Shown here piece after piece: positions 34,775 to 44,051 of a stretch of DNA of 64,000 nucleotides. The notes under the pieces were generated by a model. It was given only the letters and a program-made list of their open reading frames with translations. It had not been told where the DNA came from and made no database searches. The DNA is taken from contig NZ_JBNNUK010000016.1 in assembly GCF_050279675.1 (NCBI RefSeq), positions 1-64,000 of the forward strand, given 5' to 3'. The stretch comes from Viridibacillus sp050279675 (lineage in GTDB: Bacteria; Bacillota; Bacilli; Bacillales_A; Planococcaceae). A program made the position numbers and the translations under genes. The first letter of the stretch is position 1; each line of letters begins with the position of its first letter.

Positions 34775-35431
34775 CTATTTCAATTCAATTACAACATCTT
34801 TAGCAACGATAGAAAATTCAGCTAATGGGCTATCAAATAAAACACATAGTCTGAAACCGCCCTCAACTATTGATATCTCTTCGTACAACCACCAAGAGCC
34901 ATTTCTGACTGGTGCAGTACTAGTAAATTCACTAACACCAATGAAAGTAATTGATAACATATCCATTTCATGATACGTATTCTCTAAATTCAACTTAATT
35001 GTACATGTTTGGTCAGTATTACTTTCTATTGTTTGAATTATTGCATCATGAAATGAGTTAACAAATAGATCACTTACAGTTTTAGAAAGTTCACTTTTGG
35101 CTACAATAAAATCTGCTGCACAACTTTCGAACTTTTCATTGGTCACAGCATCAAAATGCTCCAGCCAGTTTTTTGCCAAGCCCCGCAATTTATTACTTGG
35201 GGACCCTTCAATAATAGAGCCATCTAGAACATATGGATGGAATTCTTCAGGTAAAAATTTCAACAATTTATCTCGGTCTCGTTGTAATTCCATTTTGCGT
35301 TCTTGTTCTAAATCTATGCCATACTCTCTATAATAAGCTTTTTCCTCTTCCCAATCGCCCATGGTAACAAGGAAAAATAAGTAATTAGATAATTGATTTT
35401 CTTCAAACCACTGCTTTGTAAAATATTTCAT
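34775..35431 (-). CDS. DUF4085-like protein, 218 aa
   Basis: MKYFTKQWFEENQLSNYLFF at the N-terminus matches the opening MKYFTKEWY of DUF4085 proteins of Bacillales (no known function). The long form from 35449 has no separate site; GGAAGGGA lies 8 nt before ATG 35431. A helical N-terminal half and a beta-rich C-terminal half (GSWWLYEEISIVEGGFRLCV LFDSPLAEFSI). No signal peptide. Confidence 0.6.
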   Translation of the reverse strand: MKYFTKQWFEENQLSNYLFFLVTMGDWEEEKAYYREYGIDLEQERKMELQRDRDKLLKFLPEEFHPYVLDGSIIEGSPSNKLRGLAKNWLEHFDAVTNEKFESCAADFIVAKSELSKTVSDLFVNSFHDAIIQTIESNTDQTCTIKLNLENTYHEMDMLSITFIGVSEFTSTAPVRNGSWWLYEEISIVEGGFRLCVLFDSPLAEFSIVAKDVVIELK

Positions 35432-35805
35432 AAATCCAGTCCCTTCCATTAATACAGCTTTTATAAACTTGTGAAAAAAACAAAGATAAAGTGATTGATA
35501 AAGCTTAAAGAAAGATATGAGTAAATGCTGAGGTTTTATATAGACTATCGAGGTGTCTATAATTCTATTTTATATTTACATATATTATTATACATCCTTT
35601 ATTTTCCTTGTAAATATAAAATTTATTAAATTATGGTAATAATGTAAAATAACTATGTATGACGTTCACAAAAAACCGATATTGTTATGAGTAATTTATA
35701 TCGCATAAATTCAAATATCAGGAATTGTGATATGATGAAAGTAACCATATAGTGATTTTCAATCGACAAGATTCTATATGGGTTTAATTTCTAGGGGGTT
35801 TTTTT
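35432..35805. other. AT-rich divergent promoter region
   Basis: Lies between divergent genes and must hold both promoters. TGTGATATGATGA near 35725 is a plausible extended -10 for the plus-strand gene. No hairpin or repeat seen. Confidence 0.4.
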
Positions 35806-36207
35806 ATGAGCTTATTTAACATTAAACACACCGAAGGTATACACAGCATTACAGATGTCAAAAAACATAAGAACAATCTTGAATTACATACGATTACGGG
35901 AGAAGAATTATATATCGTTGCCTTTTCTGATGAAACATATACGGTGTATGATGATCGCTTTGCGGGTGCTTCAAAGCAAATGAATTCAATCGAAGCTTAC
36001 GAGATTGATGGAAGCTTCCGAAACTTAGACTTCGATGCGATGCGTAGCCTTTTTTCAAATTCATTTGATCGCTTAATGGATGAGCTTTCAACTTATGTAG
36101 GGTCGAATAAACTAGTCAATCTGGATGATGTAAAAGAGGAAATTACGAAGGAAATTAAAGGTATTCACTTTAAAATCATTACAGACACAAAGAAATATCA
36201 ATATTAA
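35806..36207 (+). CDS. hypothetical cytoplasmic protein, 133 aa
   Basis: MSLFNIKHTEGIHSITDVKK, with short beta strands in the first half (LELHTITGEELYIVAFSDET YTVYDDRF) and a helical second half (MRSLFSNSFDRLMDELSTYV). Acidic, soluble. CTAGGGGG precedes ATG 35806. Terminated at 36214. Family not recognised. Confidence 0.6.
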   Translation: MSLFNIKHTEGIHSITDVKKHKNNLELHTITGEELYIVAFSDETYTVYDDRFAGASKQMNSIEAYEIDGSFRNLDFDAMRSLFSNSFDRLMDELSTYVGSNKLVNLDDVKEEITKEIKGIHFKIITDTKKYQY

Positions 36208-36213
36208 TTGTGT

Positions 36214-36246
36214 AAAGCTGCTACCTATTTGGTGCAGCTTTTTCCT
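36214..36246 (+). terminator. rho-independent terminator
   Basis: AAAGCTGC / GCAGCTTT with TTTCC following, 6 nt after the stop of the 133-aa gene. Confidence 0.75.
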
Positions 36247-36327
36247 TTTAATTGTAGTTCAGTCTTCACAAATTAAACAATTTCGTATAAAATAAAACTA
36301 TCCCCATAAGGAAGGTTGGTTTTTAAT

Positions 36328-36750
36328 TTGAGTACCGTTCCTTTTATTCCAAGACCATTAGTTCGTGTGAATCAATGGACTATACTTTTAAGCGTTATTT
36401 TAACTTGGATTACAGGTCAGCCTTGGATTTTAGCCATTCCTTTAGTGGCAAATTTACTTGGTTTGATTTTTAATTATAATCCCATGATGAAATTTGCTCG
36501 TCGCTTTTTGAAAAAAGAACCTTCTGCTTATATACCTGAAGATGTTGCCCAGCAAAAGTTTAATTCATGTATAGCTATTTCTTGCTTATTTCTTGGTTTA
36601 AATGGCTATTTAGCTAATTGGCCAGTACTTGCATATACATTTACGATCATGGTCGCTGTTGCTTCTTTTGTAGCTATTTTAGGATTTTGTATCGGTTGCC
36701 TTATTCTTTTTCAACTCAAACAATTTAAGTATCGAATGAGTAATTCTTAA
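36328..36750 (+). CDS. DUF4395 membrane protein, 140 aa
   Basis: IPRPLVRVNQWTILLSVILT is the DUF4395 opening; two pairs of helices separated by FNYNPMMKFARRFLKKEPSA YIPEDVAQQKFN, also typical. Start TTG 36328 (LSTVPFIPRPL); an earlier in-frame TTG at 36316 is only 2 nt from GGAAGG. Function unknown; many relatives lie beside thioredoxin-like genes, but not here. Confidence 0.8.
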   Translation: MSTVPFIPRPLVRVNQWTILLSVILTWITGQPWILAIPLVANLLGLIFNYNPMMKFARRFLKKEPSAYIPEDVAQQKFNSCIAISCLFLGLNGYLANWPVLAYTFTIMVAVASFVAILGFCIGCLILFQLKQFKYRMSNS

Positions 36751-36782
36751 TCTAATGAAAAATAATTATTTACGATAAATAC

Positions 36783-36822
36783 GCCATAGAAAGAGACCAC
36801 TTTATAGCGGTCTCTTTCTATG
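36783..36822. terminator. bidirectional terminator between convergent genes
   Basis: CCATAGAAAGAGACC / GGTCTCTTTCTATGG, a perfect 15-bp stem with a 10-nt loop. Confidence 0.85.
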
Positions 36823-36859
36823 GCTCTATTCTTTTCTATTCCTTAATTAATGATTTCAC

Positions 36860-37579
36860 TTAGCTTTTCCCCATTGAAAAGCCTTCAAATAGACGACCTC
36901 CAAAAGGTTCAATTACTTTTTCACTTAAATGAATAACTTTACTTTTCTCAGCCGTTTTATAATAGGTATCGAATGCATCAACAAAATCCTCGGTAAACTT
37001 TTCATCATAGTTCTTTAACGCCCGAATTATCCATTTTGAGGATCCTATCCATTGATTATTAGTTCTTAACACAAATTCATGAATAAGCTCAGCTAATTCG
37101 TTAGCTATGAAAATTTCTTCTGCACGATTATTACAACCTATAAAATCATCTAATACATCTGATATAAAATATCGCTTCGTAGTAATGATTTCTTTCGTCC
37201 ATCTTTCAGGTCCCTTATCTAATATCTCTTTAGCTTCTAGCTTTATCGATTGAATAATTCCTTCATCTTTTAATAGTATCCCTTCCCATACCATCCTTTG
37301 CATAGAAGGCTTAGCAGCTTTGTAATCGAGTTCGAAAAAGTGTTTGTAGGAAGTTAAACTATGTACAAAAACTTCGATTGGCCATCCAAATTCTTTTAAG
37401 GACTCTCTATAACTTGAATTTAAACTTTTATCAAATACGACTATGTCAAGGTCAGAAGTATCTGTTCCCTCTCCTCTGACAACACTTCCAGCTAACACAG
37501 CTCCTTGACAATTCGGAAAGTTCTTATTGATAAATTGATGTGCTGCTTCAATTGGAATTATTTTCGTCAAATCTCCCAT
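36860..37579 (-). CDS. nucleotidyltransferase-domain protein (minimal NTase fold), 239 aa
   Basis: GSVVRGEGTDTSDLDIVVFD is the GS...(S/T)DxD signature of the pol-beta-type nucleotidyltransferase fold, with the two metal Asp in DLDIVV and a third acidic residue likely in IEVFVHS. The rest is helical, as in aminoglycoside or nucleotidyltransferase-like domains of unknown target. Start ATG 37579, 7 nt after AGAGGTG. A resistance role cannot be claimed. Confidence 0.8.
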   Translation of the reverse strand: MGDLTKIIPIEAAHQFINKNFPNCQGAVLAGSVVRGEGTDTSDLDIVVFDKSLNSSYRESLKEFGWPIEVFVHSLTSYKHFFELDYKAAKPSMQRMVWEGILLKDEGIIQSIKLEAKEILDKGPERWTKEIITTKRYFISDVLDDFIGCNNRAEEIFIANELAELIHEFVLRTNNQWIGSSKWIIRALKNYDEKFTEDFVDAFDTYYKTAEKSKVIHLSEKVIEPFGGRLFEGFSMGKS

Positions 37580-37696
37580 GATCATCACCTCTGATTGATT
37601 GAATTTTTTATATTAATTTCCATATTAACTAATGATAGAATAAACTACTAGTAAAAACTTCAAAAATCTACACACAATATATCCCAAAATTAAGTC

Positions 37697-37733
37697 AAAA
37701 AAAAACGATTAATACTCAAAACTGAGTTAATCG
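37697..37733 (-). terminator. terminator of the 180-aa lipoprotein gene
   Basis: ACGATTAA.ACTCA / TGAGTTAATCGT with T7 or longer on the minus strand, about 35 nt after the stop. Confidence 0.75.
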
Positions 37734-37768
37734 TCTTTGTCAGGATGGTCAAAGTAAATCATCCTTAT

Positions 37769-38311
37769 TTATTTTTTTATTGACACATTATACTTTGCTA
37801 GTGCCTCTTCTAAGTTTTTTAAGTACTTCTCGGACATGCTCTTATTCGTAGCATACGTATTCATAAAAAATTCATCTTGGTCATCTGCATATGATTTCAA
37901 GCTATTGTATATACCTTTTTGATAACCTATATAGTTATTGAAGGCATGATGAATTTCTTTTTCAGCTTCAGTCTTAGGCGATAGGTCTACAGTTTTCAAA
38001 TACGCAATTTGCTGATTTGCTAACTTCAGGAATTTTTCACGATTTTCTGCATTCTTTAAATAGGAGTCATCATTAATAATGCTTTTTACAACACTGTGTA
38101 TTTCTTCTTTAGATGTTGGCAATTCCACTTTTAATACTGCTTCTATGCTTTTATGAAAGTCATTTGAAACTTTTGCATCGGCCTCAGCTACAACCCCAAT
38201 AGTTTCAACCTTTTTGGCTGTCTTATCACTACTACACCCTGTTATTAATATAGATCCTGCCATCAATACTGAGAGGAATGAAAGCGTTTTTTGCTTAGTA
38301 AATTTGCGCAT
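37769..38311 (-). CDS. predicted lipoprotein of unknown function, 180 aa
   Basis: MRKFTKQKTLSFLSVLMAGS ILITGC: signal peptide with lipobox ITGC (Cys26). The mature part is highly helical and charged (KSIEAVLKVELPTSKEEIHS, FLKLANQQIAYLKTVDLSPK), compatible with a helical bundle on the cell surface. GGAGG lies 8 nt before the ATG. No family recognised. Confidence 0.75.
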   Translation of the reverse strand: MRKFTKQKTLSFLSVLMAGSILITGCSSDKTAKKVETIGVVAEADAKVSNDFHKSIEAVLKVELPTSKEEIHSVVKSIINDDSYLKNAENREKFLKLANQQIAYLKTVDLSPKTEAEKEIHHAFNNYIGYQKGIYNSLKSYADDQDEFFMNTYATNKSMSEKYLKNLEEALAKYNVSIKK

Positions 38312-38640
38312 GAATAGCCTCCTAAAGTTATCTTTATTTTATCATAATTCTAACATTAATGCATTTATTTTACTATTTTTAAGCAACAAGGATAATCAAT
38401 AATTACTAAATAAAATTCTATAGTAACAATTTAGACTTATTCTTATTTATCAGTCTCGCCTTTTTTTGATTTTTTTAACCTTATATCCAATAAATCCATA
38501 ATACCCTTCTAAATCTCTAATAATTCCCTGTTATTTATAGTTATGCCACTTTTTTACTTTCTACTCCATAAATGTCGACATTATTCCTATTCTTTCATTA
38601 AGACCTTAATCTTAACTTCATAAAAAAAGACTGCTTCATT
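38312..38640. other. AT-rich intergenic stretch
   Basis: Apart from the terminator at its right end (38622-38657), nothing that I can support. Confidence 0.4.
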
Positions 38641-38657
38641 TTACATGAAGGCAGCCT
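38622..38657 (-). terminator. terminator overlapping the end of the DUF1835 gene
   Basis: Minus strand AAAGGCTGCCTTCAT..ATGAAGCAGTCTTTTTTTAT: the stem includes the last codons of the gene. Confidence 0.75.
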
Positions 38658-39453
38658 TTAATTTTACGCTGTATAAGCGCATAGCACTTGTGTCTCCTTT
38701 TACTTCAAACATTCCGTTTGCTATTAACTCTCTTAAACGATACTCAATAAATGCATCACCGATATGATTTTCAATATTGCCTAATGCTTCACCAACTAAC
38801 CTAGCTGCCTTCATAAAATTTCCAGGCTCTTCTTCTGTCCTACCCAGAAGTTCTTTATGTAAATATCTAGCACATTCAATGATAAAATTATCATAATAAT
38901 TAGCTTCTGTAGAAATAATCATGCCGTCTTCCAGATAGCGTAGATCATTCATCGTCTTTGAGAGTTTCTGCCATTCTTTAATATAACTAGCTTGATCCGA
39001 TTTGGAAACTGACTCACCAGATGACGTCATATTAATTAATTTTTCAGGAACCACTTCTCCTGTAGTCCTAGGTACAAACAGCGGTTCTAACTTTTTTAAT
39101 TGAGTACTAACATTCACTATTTCGATTAGATTTTGGGCATTATTTAATTCATTCATTACAAACCGTAACCCTATTTGTTCATGCGCACTTTCAGATACCC
39201 ATATACAAACAGGTACATCATCTTGTATGCCTTTAAACTGATCGCTTTGTAAAGGATCATACGAATTTTCCACTTCTCTTATGATGTGTTCTTGCATCCA
39301 CTCTATACGAGCCTGCGCATCATTTAATGGTCCTATGGAAAAAATATCTCTAACGACAAAAACCCTTTCCTCCTTTGTTTTTTTCATCAAGTGTAGTACA
39401 TGTTTTAAACTACCAGCAGCTGAGTCTCCAAATACGATATGTATTTTGTTCAA
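38641..39453 (-). CDS. DUF1835/DUF3658 protein, 270 aa
   Basis: KIHIVFGDSAAGSLKHVL is the DUF1835 N-terminal motif, and the C-terminal GDAFIEYRLRELIANGMFEV KGD matches the DUF3658 end. A central spacer holds PVCIWVSESAHEQIGLRF. Start TTG 39453, 6 nt after AGGAGTG. Widespread in Bacillales with no known function. It follows the 158-aa membrane protein by a few bases (operon). Confidence 0.85.
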   Translation of the reverse strand: MNKIHIVFGDSAAGSLKHVLHLMKKTKEERVFVVRDIFSIGPLNDAQARIEWMQEHIIREVENSYDPLQSDQFKGIQDDVPVCIWVSESAHEQIGLRFVMNELNNAQNLIEIVNVSTQLKKLEPLFVPRTTGEVVPEKLINMTSSGESVSKSDQASYIKEWQKLSKTMNDLRYLEDGMIISTEANYYDNFIIECARYLHKELLGRTEEEPGNFMKAARLVGEALGNIENHIGDAFIEYRLRELIANGMFEVKGDTSAMRLYSVKLKAAFM

Positions 39454-39457
39454 AATA

Positions 39458-39934
39458 TCACTCCTGTTCGCTATTTATTTTAGTCATTTCACCAGAGTAT
39501 GGATAAAACAAATAGCGATTTTCTTTTTTGCCCTCTTTACCAATAATTAAATAGCAATCTGTATGTAATGCAAAAGAATCCGTGTTATAACTGATTTTAC
39601 CACTTTCTTCTGTTATTACTTTTACGCTATAATAGTCAGCAATCTTCACTTCAGCATCAGCAAGTGTAAATGTTGGTTTATAAAATTCAAAACTAATAAG
39701 TAATATTAGGACGAAAATGATGCTGGAAATACCTAAGCGAGAACTAATGTGTGCATACTGATTTCCTTGTCGCTGCAATATATAATAGATTCCCAATCCC
39801 ATTAATAACACAATTGATATTGTTATAAAACTTCCTAAATTATCTATAAACTCATATCGCCTTGCTTTAATGTAAAAATATACAGCTGCTATCAATAAAA
39901 TTATTGAAGCTATTGGTAACACCCTCGCTTTCAA
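39458..39934 (-). CDS. membrane protein of unknown function, 158 aa
   Basis: Three helices (VLPIASIILLIAAVYFYI, LGSFITISIVLLMGLGIYYI, LGISSIIFVLILLISFEF), then a C-terminal domain with ADYYSVKVITEESGKISYNT, EGKKENRYLFYPYSGEMTKI. Start TTG 39934 after AAGGAGTGAG; an in-frame ATG at 39976 lacks a site. 4 nt before the DUF1835 gene, so co-transcribed with it. Confidence 0.6.
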   Translation of the reverse strand: MKARVLPIASIILLIAAVYFYIKARRYEFIDNLGSFITISIVLLMGLGIYYILQRQGNQYAHISSRLGISSIIFVLILLISFEFYKPTFTLADAEVKIADYYSVKVITEESGKISYNTDSFALHTDCYLIIGKEGKKENRYLFYPYSGEMTKINSEQE

Positions 39935-40024
39935 TTCTCTCACTCCTTTTAAAATAAATAGATACTGCATTTTCATTCGTCATTCCTACAGTGTTTCTTA
40001 CGCTTTTCATTTATATTTCTAAGT

Positions 40025-40816
40025 ATGCATGTTTTTCTCACTAATGTTGACACTAAGTCCATTCTTTCTCTGTTTGGAGTGATGAACATTACTATAAATT
40101 TAAGTACGATATCTCATAATAGTGCCATAATGTCTATTACAATCGGTGTTGGATTACTGTTAATAGTTCGATTTATGAAACATTTGAAGAGATCAAAAAT
40201 TGGACAATTGGAAGGCTGGTCAATTGGGTTTGCTATTCCAGGTTTTATTTTAACAATAACTGGAGCGCAAATGTCTTTAAAATCGCCATTATATAAAATA
40301 GATTTTCTTTATAATAATATTATCTTCGGCGAGCTTTCATTTGCTTTTGGTGTTTTATTGTTAGCAGTATCAATTCTTCTATGGAGAAAAGCTAATGTTT
40401 TCGCGAAAAATAACGTTGATTATATGGATTCAATGACTATTTCACGAATATTAATGAAAGAAGCACCAATATTGCTAAAACCACTTTCTTACTTTACTTT
40501 TGCTATAGGTTTGGCTCTTTTTTCTATTGCCATTGCAAGTCTCCGTCTTCAATTATTCTCAACTTTAGATGATGATCTAATTACGAGTTTCTTTACCAAA
40601 TACCCTTTAATTGAAGGACTCCTCATATCCGGTTTATACGCAATAATAGGCATTGGGGCAATATTGTTACCCTTTACTTTAAAGCAATATGCAAAACCGA
40701 GTATCTTCAAAATCATGATCATTTGTTGGAAAATCGCAGGGATTGCCTTTATTTTAATTGGCATGATGAATTATTTTACACCTATTGGTCTAATAGTCCA
40801 TTCGATGGGCAAATAA
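40025..40816 (+). CDS. DUF981-like multi-helix membrane protein, up to 263 aa
   Basis: Six or seven helices: SITIGVGLLLIVRFM, GWSIGFAIPGFILTITGAQM, FGELSFAFGVLLLAVSILLW, LSYFTFAIGLALFSIAIASL, GLYAIIGIGAILLPFTL, WKIAGIAFILIGMMNYF. The layout and length resemble DUF981 proteins. The start is uncertain: ATG 40025 has no site; ATG 40082 follows GGAGTG at only 2 nt; ATG 40130 is a third choice. Terminated at 40816. Confidence 0.55.
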   Translation: MHVFLTNVDTKSILSLFGVMNITINLSTISHNSAIMSITIGVGLLLIVRFMKHLKRSKIGQLEGWSIGFAIPGFILTITGAQMSLKSPLYKIDFLYNNIIFGELSFAFGVLLLAVSILLWRKANVFAKNNVDYMDSMTISRILMKEAPILLKPLSYFTFAIGLALFSIAIASLRLQLFSTLDDDLITSFFTKYPLIEGLLISGLYAIIGIGAILLPFTLKQYAKPSIFKIMIICWKIAGIAFILIGMMNYFTPIGLIVHSMGK

Positions 40817-40852
40817 AAAACGTAGTAGACATTATATCTACTACGTTTTTAT
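40816..40852. terminator. bidirectional terminator between convergent genes
   Basis: AAAACGTAGTAGA / TCTACTACGTTTTT, a perfect 13-bp stem with an 8-nt loop. Confidence 0.85.
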
Positions 40853-41374
40853 TTATGCACCAACAAACAGAACACATTGACTGATTGCGATAAAAAAGGC
40901 TGGATTTTGAATTGGCGAATCCTCTTCAATCACTAGCTCTATCAAGAACTCATCACCTTCTGTTGCCTTCCAACGGGCAATATCTACACCATCAAGTGCA
41001 AAGCGGGACCAATCTTCCATTTCCTTATGTATCATCATTTTCATTTGACCATCTGTGATCACAAGGTCTGGAATCAATTCCTTCCAACCATCGTAGGCAA
41101 GCATATATTTCTTTTGTTGTTTTAAATCTTTTGCTTCATAAAAAATTTTTCCTTTACGATTGACCTTTTTACACGTGAAAAGTGGCTCATCCTGCATATC
41201 AAAAACGTCATATCTTAAAAAATAACGATAATCCATTACTTTATCCAATATACGCTTCAAACTATTTGAATAGTGGCGTTGAAATGTGAATATAGCCTGA
41301 CCTGACTCATCAGCTACCGTAATTTTCGGTGTTGTTTCAATCGAATTTGGGTGTAAGTAAGTATATCTTTGCAT
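40853..41374 (-). CDS. Tubby_C_2 / YxjI-like protein, about 173 aa
   Basis: MQRYTYLHPNSIETTPKITV, then GQAIFTFQRHYSNSLKRILD, FLRYDVFDMQDEPLFTCKKV and RWKATEGDEFLIELVIEE: repeated beta strands with the order of the Tubby C-terminal-like (LURP-one/YxjI) barrel. Start ATG 41374, 6 nt after AAAGGAG; an ATG 3 nt earlier is also possible. Role unknown. Confidence 0.6.
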   Translation of the reverse strand: MQRYTYLHPNSIETTPKITVADESGQAIFTFQRHYSNSLKRILDKVMDYRYFLRYDVFDMQDEPLFTCKKVNRKGKIFYEAKDLKQQKKYMLAYDGWKELIPDLVITDGQMKMMIHKEMEDWSRFALDGVDIARWKATEGDEFLIELVIEEDSPIQNPAFFIAISQCVLFVGA

Positions 41375-41548
41375 CATTTGCTCCTTTAAATCTAAACGTT
41401 TCATAAGTAAACTATAGCATTTTCAGGGCAGGAACGCACTTACTGGCTTAAAACGATTTTATAGTAAACTTTCAAAGGTACTAACGATGCAATAACAGGA
41501 CATCATCAACTGGTTCTAGCTTCCTATCGGTAATAAAAATACACTTTT

Positions 41549-42035
41549 TTATTTCTTTACAGCATTTTCTAAAATATCGAAAAAATCGTTATCATCCACC
41601 ATTATATATTTTTTTTTGTGTCTCATCTACGTATATGATTTTATTAGATGTATCCGCAAACAAAGCAAAGTACCCACTTACCGAAATGTTTATGATGTAA
41701 TTGTAATGTAGGTCTATATTTGAATCCTCCATTTTCATTTCTTTAAATTTCGCATTTTCAAAAGCCTTTAGTAGTTCTTTTTGTGTTTCTTCCGAAATTT
41801 CAACCGTTGCCAACGAATGAACTTTTTTAACTGTTATATATGAATCTTTTTCATTAAAATCTATTCTCCAAAATAAATCCTTTACAGATAAAGTTGTTTT
41901 TTTTACCTTTTCAGTTGAAGGTGTTTTATCAACTTTCACACTACCAAAAGACTTGTATTGTCCATATATATATAAACCCATCCCAACTAAAACGACTAGA
42001 ACAATAGTTATAACAAAAGCTTTTCGTTTACGCAT
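41549..42035 (-). pseudogene. membrane-anchored hypothetical protein with an A9 frameshift
   Basis: ATG 42035 opens MRKRKAFVITIVLVVLVGMG LYIYG (one helix), then an extracytoplasmic part. The frame reaches YVDETQKKIYNGG and stops at 41592. Removing one A from the A9 tract (41609-41617) gives YVDETQKKYIMVDDNDFFDI LENAVKK with a stop at 41549. The restored tail matches HYKAADSDFFDVVETLLTKE N of the gene at 50236. So the gene is either frameshifted or read by slippage at A9. GGGGAGGGA precedes the ATG and a 7-bp tandem repeat lies just before that. Confidence 0.75.
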
Positions 42036-42052
42036 AAATCCCTCCCCATTAC

Positions 42053-42084
42053 CTCTTTTTTCTTTTTTCTTTTTTCTTTTTTCT
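42053..42084. repeat. 7-bp tandem repeat (GAAAAAA) x4 in a 5' leader
   Basis: Plus strand CTTTTTT repeated four times; on the coding (minus) strand (GAAAAAA)4, ending about 18 nt before the ATG at 42035. A simple repeat of this kind changes length by slippage and could alter transcription or translation start. Confidence 0.7.
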
Positions 42085-42278
42085 AATCATAGCAAAATTA
42101 TTACTTAAATATGTAAACTATTGCCAATATCACTTTCGATATTCGGTGTGAATTTCCCTTTATTAAAAAAGACATTTTTAGTTGGGAGGTTTTAATATAC
42201 GATGAAATGATTCTAGCAATTTCAACTGTCAACTAAAAATTGCCCTATCTTTTTTTAGTGAGTTATAACCATAATTAC

Positions 42279-42314
42279 AAAAAAGCTGTTAGTTTTAAAA
42301 CTAACAGCTTTTTT
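42279..42314. terminator. perfect hairpin terminator after the DUF4279 gene
   Basis: AAAAAAGCTGTTAGTTTT / AAAACTAACAGCTTTTTT, fully self-complementary, just past the minus-strand stop at 42319. Confidence 0.85.
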
Positions 42315-42318
42315 CTCT

Positions 42319-42735
42319 TTAGCTATATACATATAAATCAAATTGAATTTCCGCATCTATTGAACTAGAAAAGTCTATGATATTTTTCTGCAAATACATT
42401 GCAGGTTTATCATTATTTTCTATTTCAATTACAATCATAAACTGAAATTGTAAACCATATCTCTTCTTTAGTTGTATTAATTCTTTTGTTTTTTCTTCTA
42501 GAGACTTTAATATTACATTCAACTGATCGTTTATATCGAGAGATTCTTGATAGCCCGTACTTAAAGTCCAACTTGTCTCTTTTCTACGTAAAATTTTAGT
42601 AGCGAAAGGTTTTTCTATAACATCCCCCTTTTTGTATGTTTCTGTAGGTTCTACATTCAGAATATTTGTTACTTCCTCCAAAGGAAAGTTATCTCCAAAC
42701 GCACTAAAATAAGCCATTACTTTTGTTTTATCCAA
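42319..42735 (-). CDS. DUF4279 protein, 138 aa
   Basis: FSAFGDNFPLEEVTNILNVE PTETYKKGD, then RRKETSWTLSTGYQ: the DUF4279 pattern (Pt..kkGd..., tsW). These proteins often occur in polymorphic-toxin immunity neighbourhoods, but no toxin lies here. Start TTG 42735, 8 nt after AAGGAG. Cytoplasmic. Confidence 0.75.
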   Translation of the reverse strand: MDKTKVMAYFSAFGDNFPLEEVTNILNVEPTETYKKGDVIEKPFATKILRRKETSWTLSTGYQESLDINDQLNVILKSLEEKTKELIQLKKRYGLQFQFMIVIEIENNDKPAMYLQKNIIDFSSSIDAEIQFDLYVYS

Positions 42736-42785
42736 GATAATCTCTCCTTTTTCAGCTAATACACAACTCTTTTTGCAATCAGTTA

Positions 42786-44033
42786 TTAGCCCCTTACTTG
42801 TCCATTCCCATATACAAAATACTTACTCGAAGTCATTGCTTGTAAACCCATTGGTCCTCTTGCATGAAGCTTTTGCGTGCTAATGCCGATTTCCGCACCA
42901 TAACCGAATTCAAAGCCGTCTGTGAAGCGCGTAGAGGCATTATGATAAACTGCTGCTGCATCTACGCCATTTAAGAATAGCGCTGCTGCAATCGCATCTT
43001 CTGTTAAGATAGCTTCAGAATGATTTGTACCGTATATATTAATATGTTCGATTGCTTCTACAACTTCTGACACGACTTTTACACTAACTGTTAGTGCTAA
43101 ATATTCTGTTGCCCAATCCTCTTCTGTAGCAACCTTTGCACCTGAATATGCATTACAAACAGTGTCATCTCCAATAATCTCAACACCATGTGCTGCTAAA
43201 GCTTCTAATAACGCAACACCATGCTCTGAAAACCATTTTTCATGGATTAGTACACTTTCTGTTGCATTACATACAGATGGACGATGTGTTTTTCCGTTAA
43301 TGACAATACTTGTTGCCATATCAGGTTTTGCAGTTTCATCTATATAGATATGACAATTTCCTGCTCCCGTTTCTAAAACCGGAACTGTCGCTTCACTTAC
43401 AACCGTATCGATTAATGCTTTTCCACCGCGAGGAATTAGTACATCTAGATATTCTTTTAGATGGAATAATTCCTTCGCCGTTTCACGATTTGTATCTTCG
43501 ATTAGCTGCACTGCATCTACTGGTAATGTTGTCTGCTCAAGTGCCTTATGGATAGATGCGACTAGTGCAATATTCGAAAACTTCGCAGATGAACTGCCAC
43601 GTAAAAGTACAGCGTTTCCTGTTTTCAAAGCTAGTGTCGCTGCGTCTATAGTAACATTTGGTCTTGCTTCATAAATCATGCCAATCACACCAAGTGGCAC
43701 TCGTTTTTTCTGAATATGCAAACCATTTTCTTTCTGAATATCCTCTAATACTTCACCTACTGGATCATTTAATGATACTAATAATAGAATCGCATCTGAC
43801 ATATCTTGAATGCGTTTTTCATTTAAAAATATGCGGTCTAAAACAGATTCAGAAAGGCCTTTTTCTCTACCTGCTATAATATCCTTGTTGTTTTCTTCAA
43901 TTATCGTTTCTTTATCTTTCAGTAGCTGTTCTGCAATTTTTTGTAATGCTTCATTTTTTTCTTGTGTTGTTTTACTGTTCATATGATAACTTGCTATTTT
44001 CGCTAACTTACCTTTTGTGTTTACTTCGCTCAT
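42786..44033 (-). CDS. proA: gamma-glutamyl phosphate reductase, 415 aa
   Basis: Second step of proline synthesis: gamma-glutamyl phosphate plus NADPH to glutamate semialdehyde. Aldehyde-dehydrogenase fold with active Cys in PSVCNATESVLIH; EARPNVTIDAATLALKTGNA VLLRGSS and the C-terminal FGYGAEIGISTQKLHARGPM GL are family signatures. GGAGG precedes the ATG. It lies 18 nt after proB. Confidence 0.96.
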   Translation of the reverse strand: MSEVNTKGKLAKIASYHMNSKTTQEKNEALQKIAEQLLKDKETIIEENNKDIIAGREKGLSESVLDRIFLNEKRIQDMSDAILLLVSLNDPVGEVLEDIQKENGLHIQKKRVPLGVIGMIYEARPNVTIDAATLALKTGNAVLLRGSSSAKFSNIALVASIHKALEQTTLPVDAVQLIEDTNRETAKELFHLKEYLDVLIPRGGKALIDTVVSEATVPVLETGAGNCHIYIDETAKPDMATSIVINGKTHRPSVCNATESVLIHEKWFSEHGVALLEALAAHGVEIIGDDTVCNAYSGAKVATEEDWATEYLALTVSVKVVSEVVEAIEHINIYGTNHSEAILTEDAIAAALFLNGVDAAAVYHNASTRFTDGFEFGYGAEIGISTQKLHARGPMGLQAMTSSKYFVYGNGQVRG

Positions 44034-44051
44034 TGTGTTACCTCCATTTAG

